NCBI RefSeq assembly: GCF_002307475.1
Contig: NZ_NTMH01000003.1
Span: 124,001 to 188,000, forward strand
Length of the DNA: 64,000 nt
Direction of reading: 5' to 3'
Source of the DNA: Pantoea allii
GTDB lineage: Bacteria > Pseudomonadota > Gammaproteobacteria > Enterobacterales > Enterobacteriaceae
The translations under genes were made by a program, and so were the position numbers. Below the pieces are notes generated by a model. The model was not told the origin of the DNA. It made no database searches and saw nothing but the letters and a program-made list of their open reading frames with translations. This document shows, one piece after another, positions 36,317-45,769 of the stretch (its first letter is position 1; each line of letters opens with the position of its first letter).

Positions 36317-39300
36317 ATGTCTTCTCCGGTTTCATCGCCATTAACGCCGCTCTGGTCGCGGCTTGATGGGTTAATGCTGCGCGACCGTCAACGCTTACAG
36401 CGTCGGCTACACGGCGCTAAAAAAATCAAAAATCCTGAGGCACAGCAAAGTCTTGCTGCCGAGCTAGAGCAGGATATCATCGCTGCAGAACAGCGTGTGA
36501 CACATCGTGTTGCGGCGACGCCGCGTATTACGTTTCCGGAAAACCTGCCGGTCAGCCAGAAGCAGCAGGCCATCGCTGACGCGATTCGTGACCATCAGGT
36601 GGTCATCGTGGCGGGTGAAACCGGCTCGGGTAAAACCACCCAGTTACCGAAAATTTGCCTGACGCTGGGGCGCGGTATTACCGGTTTAATCGGTCATACC
36701 CAACCGCGTCGGCTGGCGGCACGAACCGTTGCCAACCGCATCGCCGACGAGCTCGAAACGTCGCTCGGTGGCTGTGTGGGTTACAAGGTGCGTTTTAACG
36801 ACCAGGTCAGCGAAACCACCCAGATTAAACTCATGACAGACGGCATCCTGCTGGCGGAGATCCAGCAGGACCGGTTGCTGATGCAATATGACACCATCAT
36901 CATTGATGAAGCCCATGAACGCAGCCTGAATATCGACTTCCTGCTGGGCTATTTGCGTGAATTGTTGCCCCGTCGTCCCGATCTCAAAGTTATCATCACC
37001 TCAGCGACCATCGATCCACAGCGCTTCTCGCGGCATTTTAATAACGCGCCGGTGATTGAGGTGTCGGGCCGCACCTATCCGGTAGAAGTGCGTTATCGCC
37101 CGGTAGTAGAAGAGGCTGAAGATGTTGACCGCGATCAGCTTCAGGCTATCTTCGATGCGGTGGATGAGCTTGGGCGTGAAAGCCGGGGTGACATCCTGAT
37201 TTTTATGAGCGGGGAGCGTGAAATCCGTGATACCGCCGACGCGCTGATGAAGCGCGATCTGCCCCATACCGAAGTGTTGCCGCTGTATGCCCGTCTTTCT
37301 AACAGCGAGCAGAACCGGGTGTTTCAGTCGCACAGCGGGCGGCGTATTGTGCTGGCGACCAATGTCGCCGAAACCTCGCTCACCGTACCGGGAATTAAAT
37401 ACGTTATCGATCCCGGCACCGCGCGTATTAGCCGCTACAGCTACCGGACAAAAGTCCAGCGTTTGCCGATAGAGCCGATTTCTCAGGCATCGGCTAACCA
37501 GCGTAAAGGACGGTGCGGGCGCGTATCCGAAGGGATCTGTATCCGGCTTTACGCCGAAGATGATTTTCTCAGCCGCCCGGCATTTACCGATCCTGAAATT
37601 CTGCGCACCAATCTGGCGTCCGTTATTTTGCAGATGACGGCGCTGGGGCTGGGTGATATCGCCGCTTTCCCGTTTGTGGAAGCGCCGGATAAACGTCACA
37701 TCCAGGACGGCGTAAGGCTGCTGGAGGAACTGGGAGCATTAACCCTCAGTGACGACGGGCAGTATAAGCTTACCGGATCGGGCCGCCAGCTGGCGCAGTT
37801 GCCCGTGGACCCGCGCCTGGCACGCATGGTGCTGGCCGCGCAGCAGTATGGCTGCGTCCGGGAAGTGATGATTATCGTCGCTGGTTTATCCATTCAGGAC
37901 CCCCGCGAACGTCCCGCAGACAAGAAGCAGGCCTCGGATGAAAAACACCGTCGCTTTGCGGATAAAGAGTCAGATTTTGTCGGGTTTGTGAATCTGTGGA
38001 ACTACCTCGGCGAGCAGCAAAAAGCGCTGTCCGGTAACGTATTCCGTCGCCAGTGCAAAACAGACTTTTTAAACTATCTGCGGGTACGGGAATGGCAGGA
38101 TATTTATACCCAGCTTCGCCAGGTCGTGCGTGAACTGGGCATTCCCGTTAACAGCGAGCCAGCGGAGTACAGAGAGATTCACTGTGCCTTGCTGACCGGA
38201 TTGCTGTCACACATCGGTCAGAAAGATGCCGACAAACAGGAGTTTACGGGCGCGCGCAATGCTCGCTTTGCCATCTTCCCAGGGTCCGGTCTGTTTAAAA
38301 AGCCGCCTAAGTGGACAATGGTGGCAGAACTGGTTGAAACCAGCCGCCTCTGGGGCCGCATCGCGGCGCGTATCGATCCCGAGTGGATTGAGCCGCTGGC
38401 TCAGCACCTGATTAAACGCAGCTACAGTGAACCCCACTGGGAGAAATCGCAGGGCGCCGTTATGGCCAGCGAAAAGGTTACCCTGTACGGTTTGCCGATT
38501 GTGGCCGCGCGCAAGGTGAACTACGGCACCATCGATCCGACCCTCAGCCGCGAGCTGTTTATTCGCCATGCGTTGGTTGAAGGCGACTGGCAAACGCGCC
38601 ACGCATTCTTCCGTGCCAATCAGAAACTGCGCAGTGAAGTCGAGGATCTGGAACATAAATCCCGTCGCCGCGATATCCTGGTGGATGACGAAACTCTGTT
38701 TGCGTTCTACGACCAGCGCATTGGCAAAGACGTTGTTTCAGCCCGCCATTTTGATAGCTGGTGGAAACAGGCCAGCAAAACCAATCCTGAGCTGCTGAAT
38801 TTTGACAAGCAGATGCTGATCAAAGAGGGCGCAGATAAGGTTAGTCAGCTCGATTATCCCAACGTCTGGCATCAGGGAAACCTCAAACTTAAACTGAGTT
38901 ACCAGTTTGAGCCGGGCGCGGATGCTGATGGCGTCACGGTCCATATTCCGTTACCGCTGCTTAACCAGGTGGATGAAGCCGGCTTTGAGTGGCAGATCCC
39001 CGGCGTGCGGCGTGAGCTTATCATCGCACTGATCAAATCCTTACCTAAGCCGCTGCGGCGCAACCTGGTGCCTGCACCTAACTATGCTGAAGCCTTCTTA
39101 GGCCGGGTTACTGCAATGGAGATGCCATTGCTCGATGCGCTGTCGCGGGAATTCCGCCGGATGACCGGCGTGACGCTGGAACGGGACAACTGGCAATGGG
39201 AACAGGTGCCCGATCATCTGAAAATGACGTTTCGTGTTGTCGATGAACACAACCGCAAACTGCAGGAAGGTAAAGATCTGGCCGCGCTGAAAGTGCTGTT

Positions 39301-40216
39301 AAAAGGCAAGGTACAGGAAACGCTGTCCCAGGTGGCGGACGATGGCCTGGAGCAGAGCGGTTTACATCTCTGGAGCTTCGGCGATTTACCCCGGAGTTAC
39401 GAGCAAAAACGCGGCAACTATCAGGTTAAAGCCTGGCCAGCCCTGGTGGACGAGAAGGACAGCGTCGGCATCCGTTTGTTTGACAGTGAGCATGAGCAGC
39501 AGAAAATGATGTGGCGCGGTCAGCGTCGTTTACTGTTACTGAATATCCCGTCACCAGTGAAGTATCTGCACGAAAAATTACCCAACAAAGCCAAACTGGG
39601 GCTGTATTTTAACCCTTACGGCAAGGTGATGGAGTTGATCGATGACTGCATCGCCTGCGGCGTGGATAAGTTAATCGCAGAGGCCGGTGGTCCGGCATGG
39701 GAACAAACGCAGTTTGAAGCGCTGCGTGAGAAAGTGCGCGCCGAGCTGAATGACACCGTGGTCGCGATTGCGAAGCAGGTTGAGCAGATTCTTACAGCGG
39801 TGTTTAACATCAATAAGCGTCTTAAAGGACGCGTTGATATGACGCTGGCACTGGCGTTGTCGGATATTAAAGCGCAGATGAATGGCTTGGTTTACCGGGG
39901 TTTTGTCACCCAGAACGGCTGGCAGCATCTGGCAGATACGTTACGTTATTTACAGGGCATTGAGCGTCGGCTGGAGAAGGTGCCGGTCGATCCTCACAGC
40001 GATCGTGCCCGTATGCTCAAAGTGCAGGCCATTGAGCAAGCATGGCAGGCCTGGCGTAACAAACTGCCGCCACAGCGTCAGGATGATGAAGACGTGCAGC
40101 ATATCCGTTGGATGATAGAAGAGTTACGTATCAGCCAGTTTGCTCAGCAGCTTGGCACGCCTTATCCGATCTCGGATAAACGTATCTTACAGGCGATGGA
40201 GCAAATTGCAGGGTAG
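36317..40216 (+). CDS. hrpA: HrpA, DEAH-box RNA helicase
   Basis: A 1299-residue ATP-dependent helicase (E. coli 1300). Walker A GETGSGKT lies at residues 100-107, followed by DEAH (IIIDEAHERS), SAT, QASANQRKGRCGR of motif VI, helicase-associated and OB-like regions, and the long HrpA C-terminal domain. In E. coli HrpA affects fimbrial mRNA processing and rescues stalled or collided ribosomes. It is likely monocistronic, with a strong terminator at 40243. Confidence 0.97.
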   Translation: MSSPVSSPLTPLWSRLDGLMLRDRQRLQRRLHGAKKIKNPEAQQSLAAELEQDIIAAEQRVTHRVAATPRITFPENLPVSQKQQAIADAIRDHQVVIVAGETGSGKTTQLPKICLTLGRGITGLIGHTQPRRLAARTVANRIADELETSLGGCVGYKVRFNDQVSETTQIKLMTDGILLAEIQQDRLLMQYDTIIIDEAHERSLNIDFLLGYLRELLPRRPDLKVIITSATIDPQRFSRHFNNAPVIEVSGRTYPVEVRYRPVVEEAEDVDRDQLQAIFDAVDELGRESRGDILIFMSGEREIRDTADALMKRDLPHTEVLPLYARLSNSEQNRVFQSHSGRRIVLATNVAETSLTVPGIKYVIDPGTARISRYSYRTKVQRLPIEPISQASANQRKGRCGRVSEGICIRLYAEDDFLSRPAFTDPEILRTNLASVILQMTALGLGDIAAFPFVEAPDKRHIQDGVRLLEELGALTLSDDGQYKLTGSGRQLAQLPVDPRLARMVLAAQQYGCVREVMIIVAGLSIQDPRERPADKKQASDEKHRRFADKESDFVGFVNLWNYLGEQQKALSGNVFRRQCKTDFLNYLRVREWQDIYTQLRQVVRELGIPVNSEPAEYREIHCALLTGLLSHIGQKDADKQEFTGARNARFAIFPGSGLFKKPPKWTMVAELVETSRLWGRIAARIDPEWIEPLAQHLIKRSYSEPHWEKSQGAVMASEKVTLYGLPIVAARKVNYGTIDPTLSRELFIRHALVEGDWQTRHAFFRANQKLRSEVEDLEHKSRRRDILVDDETLFAFYDQRIGKDVVSARHFDSWWKQASKTNPELLNFDKQMLIKEGADKVSQLDYPNVWHQGNLKLKLSYQFEPGADADGVTVHIPLPLLNQVDEAGFEWQIPGVRRELIIALIKSLPKPLRRNLVPAPNYAEAFLGRVTAMEMPLLDALSREFRRMTGVTLERDNWQWEQVPDHLKMTFRVVDEHNRKLQEGKDLAALKVLLKGKVQETLSQVADDGLEQSGLHLWSFGDLPRSYEQKRGNYQVKAWPALVDEKDSVGIRLFDSEHEQQKMMWRGQRRLLLLNIPSPVKYLHEKLPNKAKLGLYFNPYGKVMELIDDCIACGVDKLIAEAGGPAWEQTQFEALREKVRAELNDTVVAIAKQVEQILTAVFNINKRLKGRVDMTLALALSDIKAQMNGLVYRGFVTQNGWQHLADTLRYLQGIERRLEKVPVDPHSDRARMLKVQAIEQAWQAWRNKLPPQRQDDEDVQHIRWMIEELRISQFAQQLGTPYPISDKRILQAMEQIAG

Positions 40217-40242
40217 CCATTGATGCCTGATGTGATGAGCGA

Positions 40243-40278
40243 AAAAAAGCCCGCACCTTGATGGATGCGGGCTTTTTT
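40243..40278. terminator. Bidirectional terminator between hrpA and ydgD
   Basis: A 13-base-pair stem (AAAAAAGCCCGCA / TGCGGGCTTTTTT) with a 10-base loop, placed between convergent genes, with a T-run on both strands. Confidence 0.92.
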
Positions 40279-40310
40279 ATGCGTTCAGAGCGTGTAACCC
40301 CTCAGGCAAG

Positions 40311-41120
40311 CTACTGGGCCAGCGCTTCAAGCCGGTCTTTAAACGAGGTCACGGCAATGGCCCGGTTGTCGGCAAGATAGCGGTCTTTTGCTGCCGGTGC
40401 CGAACTCTGTACGGCAATGAGCTGCCAGCCTTTATCGCCTTTCAACAGTAAAGGCGAACCGCTGTCGCCTGGCAAGGTATCACACTGGTGCGATAATACG
40501 GCGCGTTGCGCCCAACCTGTTATCAGGCAGTCGCTATGCGAATACAAGGTGTCCAGATGATCGGCCGGATAGCCAGCCTGCGTGACTTTACGTCCAGCGT
40601 CTTTCAGCGCTTCCGTTAAGTCACTGCGTGAACCGTCAAACAGGGGAATAGGGGTGATGGCTGAGGGCGGATTACGCAGAATAACCAGACCGTAGTCGAA
40701 CGGTGCCGCGCTGCTGGGCACGATCCATCCCTCGCCATCGGCCTTCAGTTTGTTAACCAAAGAGGGTTCAACGCGGGCATCAATATCATGAATTTCGTAG
40801 CGCCACCCTTTTTTGGTGGACATAAAACGCAGCGCAACCGGCTTATCAAACTTGCCCGGTGGCGTCAGTAAACAGTGACCCGCCGTCAGGGCCAGATGGG
40901 GAGAGATCAGCGTGGCGGTGCACAGGTTACCGCTTTCGGTTTCCAGTTGGCCTATCGCATCCCAGGGCGCGGAACTGACGTCGGTAATTGCCTGACGGTG
41001 ATCTTTACCGAAAAACAGCATTTTTATTTCGGCAGGCGTCGGCGAGTCGTCATCATCATCGGCATGAACACAAGCGGTGAAACTGAAAAGTCCAACGATT
41101 AACAGGGTAGCCAGGCGCAT
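40311..41120 (-). CDS. ydgD: YdgD, trypsin-like serine protease homologue
   Basis: A 269-residue secreted protein of the S1 family (E. coli YdgD 273). A signal peptide of about 20 residues (cleavage VHA-D) is followed by an acidic run. The triad is visible as His in TAGHCLL, Asp in FDYGLVIL and Ser in GDSGSPLL, and paired cysteines flank the Ser loop. The enzyme is therefore probably active in the periplasm. The substrate is unknown. ydgU and asr lie upstream on the same strand, as in E. coli. Confidence 0.93.
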   Translation of the reverse strand: MRLATLLIVGLFSFTACVHADDDDDSPTPAEIKMLFFGKDHRQAITDVSSAPWDAIGQLETESGNLCTATLISPHLALTAGHCLLTPPGKFDKPVALRFMSTKKGWRYEIHDIDARVEPSLVNKLKADGEGWIVPSSAAPFDYGLVILRNPPSAITPIPLFDGSRSDLTEALKDAGRKVTQAGYPADHLDTLYSHSDCLITGWAQRAVLSHQCDTLPGDSGSPLLLKGDKGWQLIAVQSSAPAAKDRYLADNRAIAVTSFKDRLEALAQ

Positions 41121-41235
41121 AGAACTCTCAATAGCGAGAAAAAGAAAACGTTTTTGTTATAGCTGAAGTGACATAACTATAGTCAGTGAGCGGTAAAAAA
41201 GGGAGTTTTTTCAGTTAATCAGTACGCTACAGCGA

Positions 41236-41316
41236 CTAAATAAAAAAACTGGCCGCGATAACGCCACATAAGATCATCACAATCAGAATAATTTCGAAGC
41301 GATAGCGACGGACCAT
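41236..41316 (-). CDS. ydgU: YdgU, small membrane protein (26 aa)
   Basis: A 26-residue ORF beginning MVRRYRFEIILIV and ending with a hydrophobic tail. It is a clear homologue of E. coli YdgU (MGRYRFEIILII...), which lies in the same place beside asr. GGAG is eight bases before ATG 41316. One membrane helix is preceded by three arginines, so the N-terminus should stay in the cytoplasm. The function is unknown. In E. coli it is reported as acid- or stress-linked through its neighbour asr. Confidence 0.88.
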   Translation of the reverse strand: MVRRYRFEIILIVMILCGVIAASFFI

Positions 41317-41335
41317 ATTAGCCACTCCAGTAAAG

Positions 41336-41362
41336 AAACACCCGGCAGAACCGGGTGTTTTT
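41336..41362. terminator. Terminator after asr
   Basis: AAACACCCGG (41336-41345) pairs with CCGGGTGTTT (41351-41360), with a 5-base loop and T-rich flanks on both sides. It lies 38 bases past the asr stop, between asr and ydgU. Confidence 0.85.
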
Positions 41363-41399
41363 AATGATTAACGCTTACTCGGAACCCGAAGGGGTAGCC

Positions 41400-41897
41400 T
41401 TATTTTTTAGCGGCTTTTTTGTGGTGTTTTTTAGCAGCCTGGGCTTTCTGAGCTGGTTTAGCTTTGTGGTGTTTTTTAGCGGCCTGAGCTTTCTGGGCTG
41501 CTTTAGCTTTGTGGTGTTTTTTAGCAGCCTGAGCTTTCTGGGCTGGTTTAGCTTTGTGGTGCTTTTTAGCAGCCTGGGCTTTCTGAGCTGGTTTAGCTTT
41601 ATGGTGTTTTTTAGCAGCCTGCGCTTTCTGAGCGGTATCTTTCTTAGCTACTTTCTTTTTAGCAGCCTGAGCTTTCTGCGCGGTGTCTTTCTTAACGGCT
41701 TTCTTCTTAGCAGCCTGTGCTTTCTGTGCAGCTTTGTGATGCTTCTTGTGAGCAGCAGCTTTGTGTTCAGTTTTAGCAGGTGCAGCGGTAGTAGTAGTGG
41801 TTGCAGCTGCTGCTGGAGCAGCAGTTGTCTCGGCAGCGAAAGCAACTGAAGACAGACCCATAGCAGCGGCGATTACCAGTGCAAATAATTTTTTCAT
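41400..41897 (-). CDS. asr: Asr, acid-shock periplasmic protein with expanded repeats
   Basis: A 165-residue precursor. It has a signal peptide ([21 protein letters not shown]), an Ala/Thr-rich spacer, then an extremely Lys/Ala/Gln/His-rich mature part. Seven AQKAQAAKK units can be counted. The first two have 16-17 residues, the next four are 15-residue units ending KKHHKAKP or similar, and the last ends in [11 protein letters not shown]. coli Asr is 102 residues, so the repeat array is longer here. Asr is induced by low pH and is an intrinsically disordered chaperone-like protein. RstA is one activator. Confidence 0.96.
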   Translation of the reverse strand: MKKLFALVIAAAMGLSSVAFAAETTAAPAAAATTTTTAAPAKTEHKAAAHKKHHKAAQKAQAAKKKAVKKDTAQKAQAAKKKVAKKDTAQKAQAAKKHHKAKPAQKAQAAKKHHKAKPAQKAQAAKKHHKAKAAQKAQAAKKHHKAKPAQKAQAAKKHHKKAAKK

Positions 41898-42001
41898 TGC
41901 AAAACCCTCGGACTATTTTTTCATGTGTAGCCCACTGCGGGGCCGGTGAAATGACTATATGAGAAAATAATCAGCGCGTCCGTGGGTCATTGGTATCGCC
42001 G

Positions 42002-42015
42002 TGTAACCGATTGTA
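42002..42015 (-). promoter_or_regulatory. RstA-box-like site upstream of asr
   Basis: Read on the minus strand the site is TACAATCGGTTACA, which matches the RstA consensus TACATNTNGTTACA except at two positions. It lies about 105 bases upstream of the asr start codon. The regulator pair rstAB is encoded within 4 kb. Confidence 0.6.
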
Positions 42016-42065
42016 CAACATGTGGAAGGGGACAGAGAAAGGCGACCCTCAGGTCGCCTGCTACC

Positions 42066-43553
42066 TTAACTGTTCAGGTAACGCTGCTCAAGATGTTTGC
42101 GGAAATAGTGCGGATTAAGCGCTTCGCCCGTGGCGTTAAGCATCAACTGCTCGGTAGAGAACCGGCTACCGTGTTGCCAGATATTCTGTTGCAGCCAGTT
42201 AAAGATGGGCTGTAACTCGCCATGTTGAATCAGCTCGGCCGACTGCGGAATGGCTTTTTGCAAGGCCTGAAACAGCTGTGCGGCGTACATCGCGCCTAAC
42301 GTGTAGGTCGGGAAATAGCCAAATGCACCGTCAGTCCAGTGAATATCCTGCATACAGCCGTTGCGATAGTTTCCGCGCGTATCAATACCAAGGGACTGTT
42401 GCATCTTCTCATCCCACAGGGCGGGAATATCCTCAACCTCAATATCGCCTTCGATCAAGGCACGTTCGATTTCATAACGCAGAATAACGTGCGCGGGGTA
42501 GCTGAGTTCGTCAGCATCAACGCGTATTAAACCGGGTTTAACCTGTTGAGTCAGGCGCACGAAGTTATCGGCCTGCAGTGCCGGCTGGTCACCCATTTTG
42601 CTGATAACCTGCGGCAGGATGCGCTGCAGGAACTGGCTGCTGCGGCCCAGCTGCATTTCCATAAACAGGCTCTGCGACTCGTGGATCGCCGTGGATCGCG
42701 CCAGCGCGACCGGCTGGCCACGCCACTGTTTTGGCAGGTTTTGCTCGTAACGGGCATGACCTGTTTCATGAATCACACCCATCATCGCGCTCAGGAACTC
42801 ATCCTGATTGTAACGCGTAGTAATGCGCACATCTTCCGGTACACCGCCGCAGAACGGATGTGCGCTGATATCGAGCCGACCATGGTTAAAATCGAATCCC
42901 AGCTCCGCCATAATGCTAAGCCCCAGCTCGCGCTGCGCATCAATAGCGAACGGTCCCTGAGGTTTTACCACCGGCTGCTGCGCCTGTTTTTCCACGACCT
43001 GTTGTAACAGCTGGGGCAACCAGGTTTTTAACTGCCCAAAGGTTTCATCCAGCCGGGCGCTGGTCATCCCCGGCTCAAACACGTCAAGCAGGGCATCATA
43101 ACGGGAACAGCCATTGGCCTGCGCGCGTAGCTGCGCTTCTTCACGGCTTAAGCGCACCACCTCTTTTAAATTCGGGGCAAAACCCTGCCAGTCATTCGCC
43201 GGACGCTGGCTGCGCCAGGCATGTTCGCAACGGGAACCGGCGATGGATTTCGCCTCGACCAGTTCAGCGGGCAGCAAGGTGGCCTGCGTCCAGGCGCGAC
43301 GCATCTCAAACAGGTTGGCGCGCTCTACATCATTCAGCGGTTGCTGCTCGGCCTGTTCCAGCCACTCGCCCAGACGTTTGTCCGTCAGAATCTGGTGTTG
43401 CAAAACACTCATCTCTGCCAGCGCTTCGCCACGTGCGGCGCTGCCACCGGCGGGCATCATGGTTTGCATATCCCATCCGGCGATGGCGCTGACGTGACTG
43501 AAGCGCGACAGGCGCTGAAAAGTGGCACAAAGTTGTTGATAAGCTGAAGTCAC
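42066..43553 (-). CDS. M32-family metallocarboxypeptidase (Taq type)
   Basis: A 495-residue cytoplasmic zinc carboxypeptidase of the thermostable carboxypeptidase 1 family. The zinc motif HETGH is in MGVIHETGHARYEQ. The downstream Glu ligand region STAIHESQSL, HPFCGG and the IRVDADELSYPAHVILRYEIE motif are typical. It removes single C-terminal residues other than proline. It sits 18 bases downstream of rstB on the same strand, so it may be co-transcribed with rstAB, an arrangement not found in E. coli K-12. Confidence 0.93.
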   Translation of the reverse strand: MTSAYQQLCATFQRLSRFSHVSAIAGWDMQTMMPAGGSAARGEALAEMSVLQHQILTDKRLGEWLEQAEQQPLNDVERANLFEMRRAWTQATLLPAELVEAKSIAGSRCEHAWRSQRPANDWQGFAPNLKEVVRLSREEAQLRAQANGCSRYDALLDVFEPGMTSARLDETFGQLKTWLPQLLQQVVEKQAQQPVVKPQGPFAIDAQRELGLSIMAELGFDFNHGRLDISAHPFCGGVPEDVRITTRYNQDEFLSAMMGVIHETGHARYEQNLPKQWRGQPVALARSTAIHESQSLFMEMQLGRSSQFLQRILPQVISKMGDQPALQADNFVRLTQQVKPGLIRVDADELSYPAHVILRYEIERALIEGDIEVEDIPALWDEKMQQSLGIDTRGNYRNGCMQDIHWTDGAFGYFPTYTLGAMYAAQLFQALQKAIPQSAELIQHGELQPIFNWLQQNIWQHGSRFSTEQLMLNATGEALNPHYFRKHLEQRYLNS

Positions 43554-43571
43554 ACAAAGCTCCTGAATGCG

Positions 43572-44873
43572 TTAATGTCGTGGGAGTTCCCGAAAGGGAA
43601 GATCCAGTGGCCAGCAGAGACGGACGCTGGCCCCGCCAAGCGGGCTGGTTTCAATGGAAACCCTGCCGCTGAGCGCGTGGGCGATAGAGTGAACGATGGC
43701 AAGGCCAAGTCCACAGCCGCCTGTTGCGCGATCACGGCTCGGGTCGAGCCGTACAAAAGGTTCGAATACGCGTTCACGTTCGTCAAGGGGAATGCCTGGG
43801 CCGTCATCCTCAACCTGCAGATTTCCCTGGGCACCATCAAACCACAGGCTGACCCGTAACCGCTGACTGGCATAGCGCAGGGCGTTATTCACCAGATTAT
43901 CCAGCACACGCTCCATGAGCCGGGTGTCCGAGATGCCGTAGTTTTCACGCTGGGGCAAATCCAGGTCAATTTGCGTCTCCGGGTTGATTGCCCGGAAGTC
44001 TTCCATGCGTTCACGTAACCAGTTCGCCAGATCAAGCGATTGCAAATTAAGATCGACGCGCGGCCGGTCAAGGCGAGCATAGGTCAGCAGCTCTTCAATC
44101 AGGCTCTCTAACTGACTGACGTCGCGGTTTAATGCCGCCGACTCCGCTTCCGTCAGGTTATCGCTCATCTCCAGGCGATAACGCAGGCGCACCAGCGGGG
44201 TACGTAATTCGTGGGCAATACCGTCAATCAGCTGCTTTTTACTGGCGACCAGTGTATTGATGTTCTCTGCCATTTGGTTAAACGCCACCCCAACCCTGAA
44301 CAGGCTGGAGGTGCTGTCAAAGTGGGTTCGGACATCCAACTGCCCCTGGCCGAAACGCTGGGCGGCGTGTTCCAGTCGTAGCATCTCTTTCCAGTGCGGG
44401 CGCAGCCAGATAAAGACCGGCAGCCCCAGCGACATGCCGATAAACACCACCAGCGCCATATCCAGCAGTCGCATCTGATGCAGGTAGAAGAGATAAGGGA
44501 TTGGCCCCACGGTCAGAACGTAGTGACTGCGCGGAATGTGCTGCAGGAAGGTGTACTTATCATCCAGTGCGACGATTTCGCCTGCGCGCAGTCGACGAAG
44601 TTCGTTTTCATCCAGTTCAAATTTACTCATTGGCTCGATATGCAGCTCAAACGACAAGCCGAGATCCAGACTTTTAATGGTCTTATTCCAGTCGCGCGGG
44701 GGGATTTCACGCAGCTCACTGCGGATCAGATAGAGCGAACTGGCCATTAAGTCGTTCATCGACTGGCGACCGGCGCGCTCGGCGGTAAATTTGTATACCA
44801 GCCCGACCATCAGCGACATCACCAGGAAACAGACAAACAGCAGCAGGTAGAACTGAATAAAAAGTTTTTTCAT
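43572..44873 (-). CDS. rstB: RstB, sensor histidine kinase
   Basis: A 433-residue inner-membrane kinase, the same length as in E. coli. One N-terminal helix (about 4-27), a periplasmic domain, a second helix (about 135-157), HAMP, then DHp with GIAHELRTPLVRLRYR and a catalytic domain with DNLVNNALRY, VEDDGPGIP and GGCGLGLAIVHS. RstB phosphorylates RstA; the system is under PhoPQ control and responds to acid and low magnesium in E. coli. The start codon overlaps the rstA stop (ATGA). Confidence 0.97.
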   Translation of the reverse strand: MKKLFIQFYLLLFVCFLVMSLMVGLVYKFTAERAGRQSMNDLMASSLYLIRSELREIPPRDWNKTIKSLDLGLSFELHIEPMSKFELDENELRRLRAGEIVALDDKYTFLQHIPRSHYVLTVGPIPYLFYLHQMRLLDMALVVFIGMSLGLPVFIWLRPHWKEMLRLEHAAQRFGQGQLDVRTHFDSTSSLFRVGVAFNQMAENINTLVASKKQLIDGIAHELRTPLVRLRYRLEMSDNLTEAESAALNRDVSQLESLIEELLTYARLDRPRVDLNLQSLDLANWLRERMEDFRAINPETQIDLDLPQRENYGISDTRLMERVLDNLVNNALRYASQRLRVSLWFDGAQGNLQVEDDGPGIPLDERERVFEPFVRLDPSRDRATGGCGLGLAIVHSIAHALSGRVSIETSPLGGASVRLCWPLDLPFRELPRH

Positions 44874-45595
44874 ACCGAACGCGTGTCCCAGGCCTGCGGC
44901 GCAAACAGATAGCCTTTGTTACGGATAGTTTTAATACGAAAGGGTTCAGTGGCGCTGTCGTGTAGCTTTTTACGCAGGCGCGAAATCGCCACGTCAATAC
45001 TGCGATCCATCCCGTCATAGCTGACGCCGCGCAGGGTTTTCAGCAGGGCGTCACGATTCAGAATTTGCCCGGCATGACTTGCCAGTACCCAAAGCAAATC
45101 GAAATCCGCCGTAGAGAGGGCAATGTTTTCATCAAACAGCACGACCTGGCGATTGAGCGCATCAATCGTCAGTGAACCAAAGCGCAACATGCGATTGTTT
45201 TTCGCCGGCGCAGGGGCTTCTTCACTCTGTCCCTGTTGGGACTGCCGCAGATGCAGCCGCAGCCGAGCCAGCAACACCGCTGGGGGAGCCGTTTTGAGGA
45301 TATAATCCTGCGCGCCCATCTCCAGCGCCAGAATATGGTTCATGTCGCTGTCGAGAGAGGTCAGCAGCACAATCGGCCCCTGCCATTCTGCGCGCAAATC
45401 ACGACAGATGGACATGCCATCCTTACCGGGCAGCATAATATCCAGCATGACCAGGTCGGGTTGCTGTTCGGCAATGGTCGCTTCCGCCCGATCGCCGCGC
45501 GTCTCCACAATCACTTCAATATCATGCCGTCCAAGATAAGCGGCAATCAACGAACCGACTTCGGGTTCATCTTCTACGTAAACGATTTTGTGCAT
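44870..45595 (-). CDS. rstA: RstA, response regulator
   Basis: A 241-residue OmpR-family regulator. The receiver domain has its phospho-acceptor at Asp52 (VMLDIMLPGKDG). A winged-helix DNA-binding domain follows from about 140 (MDRSIDVAISRLRKKL, IRNKGYLF). The start is ATG 45595 (MHKIVYVEDEPEVG); the 38-residue longer frame is not conserved. RstA targets in E. coli include asr and csgD; an RstA-box-like sequence precedes asr in this window. Confidence 0.97.
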   Translation of the reverse strand: MHKIVYVEDEPEVGSLIAAYLGRHDIEVIVETRGDRAEATIAEQQPDLVMLDIMLPGKDGMSICRDLRAEWQGPIVLLTSLDSDMNHILALEMGAQDYILKTAPPAVLLARLRLHLRQSQQGQSEEAPAPAKNNRMLRFGSLTIDALNRQVVLFDENIALSTADFDLLWVLASHAGQILNRDALLKTLRGVSYDGMDRSIDVAISRLRKKLHDSATEPFRIKTIRNKGYLFAPQAWDTRSV

Positions 45596-45769
45596 GATTC
45601 TTTCTAACGTAAAAAGGAGGAGTAAAGCATAACTTTTCCTGGCGCAGAGCTCTATGCAATCACACGAAATATCCTTGAGTAACTGGGATATATTCCGCAA
45701 AATATGCAATCATTAACCCTGCGTTTAACGTGAGTTCCGGATTCATTGTGATCACCTTGAGGAGCCAAA

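Noticed and set aside
41355..41849. 164-residue Phe/Ser-rich plus-strand ORF opposite asr
   Set aside because: It is the antisense of the asr repeat array; repeats of Lys/Ala codons read as Phe/Ser on the other strand.
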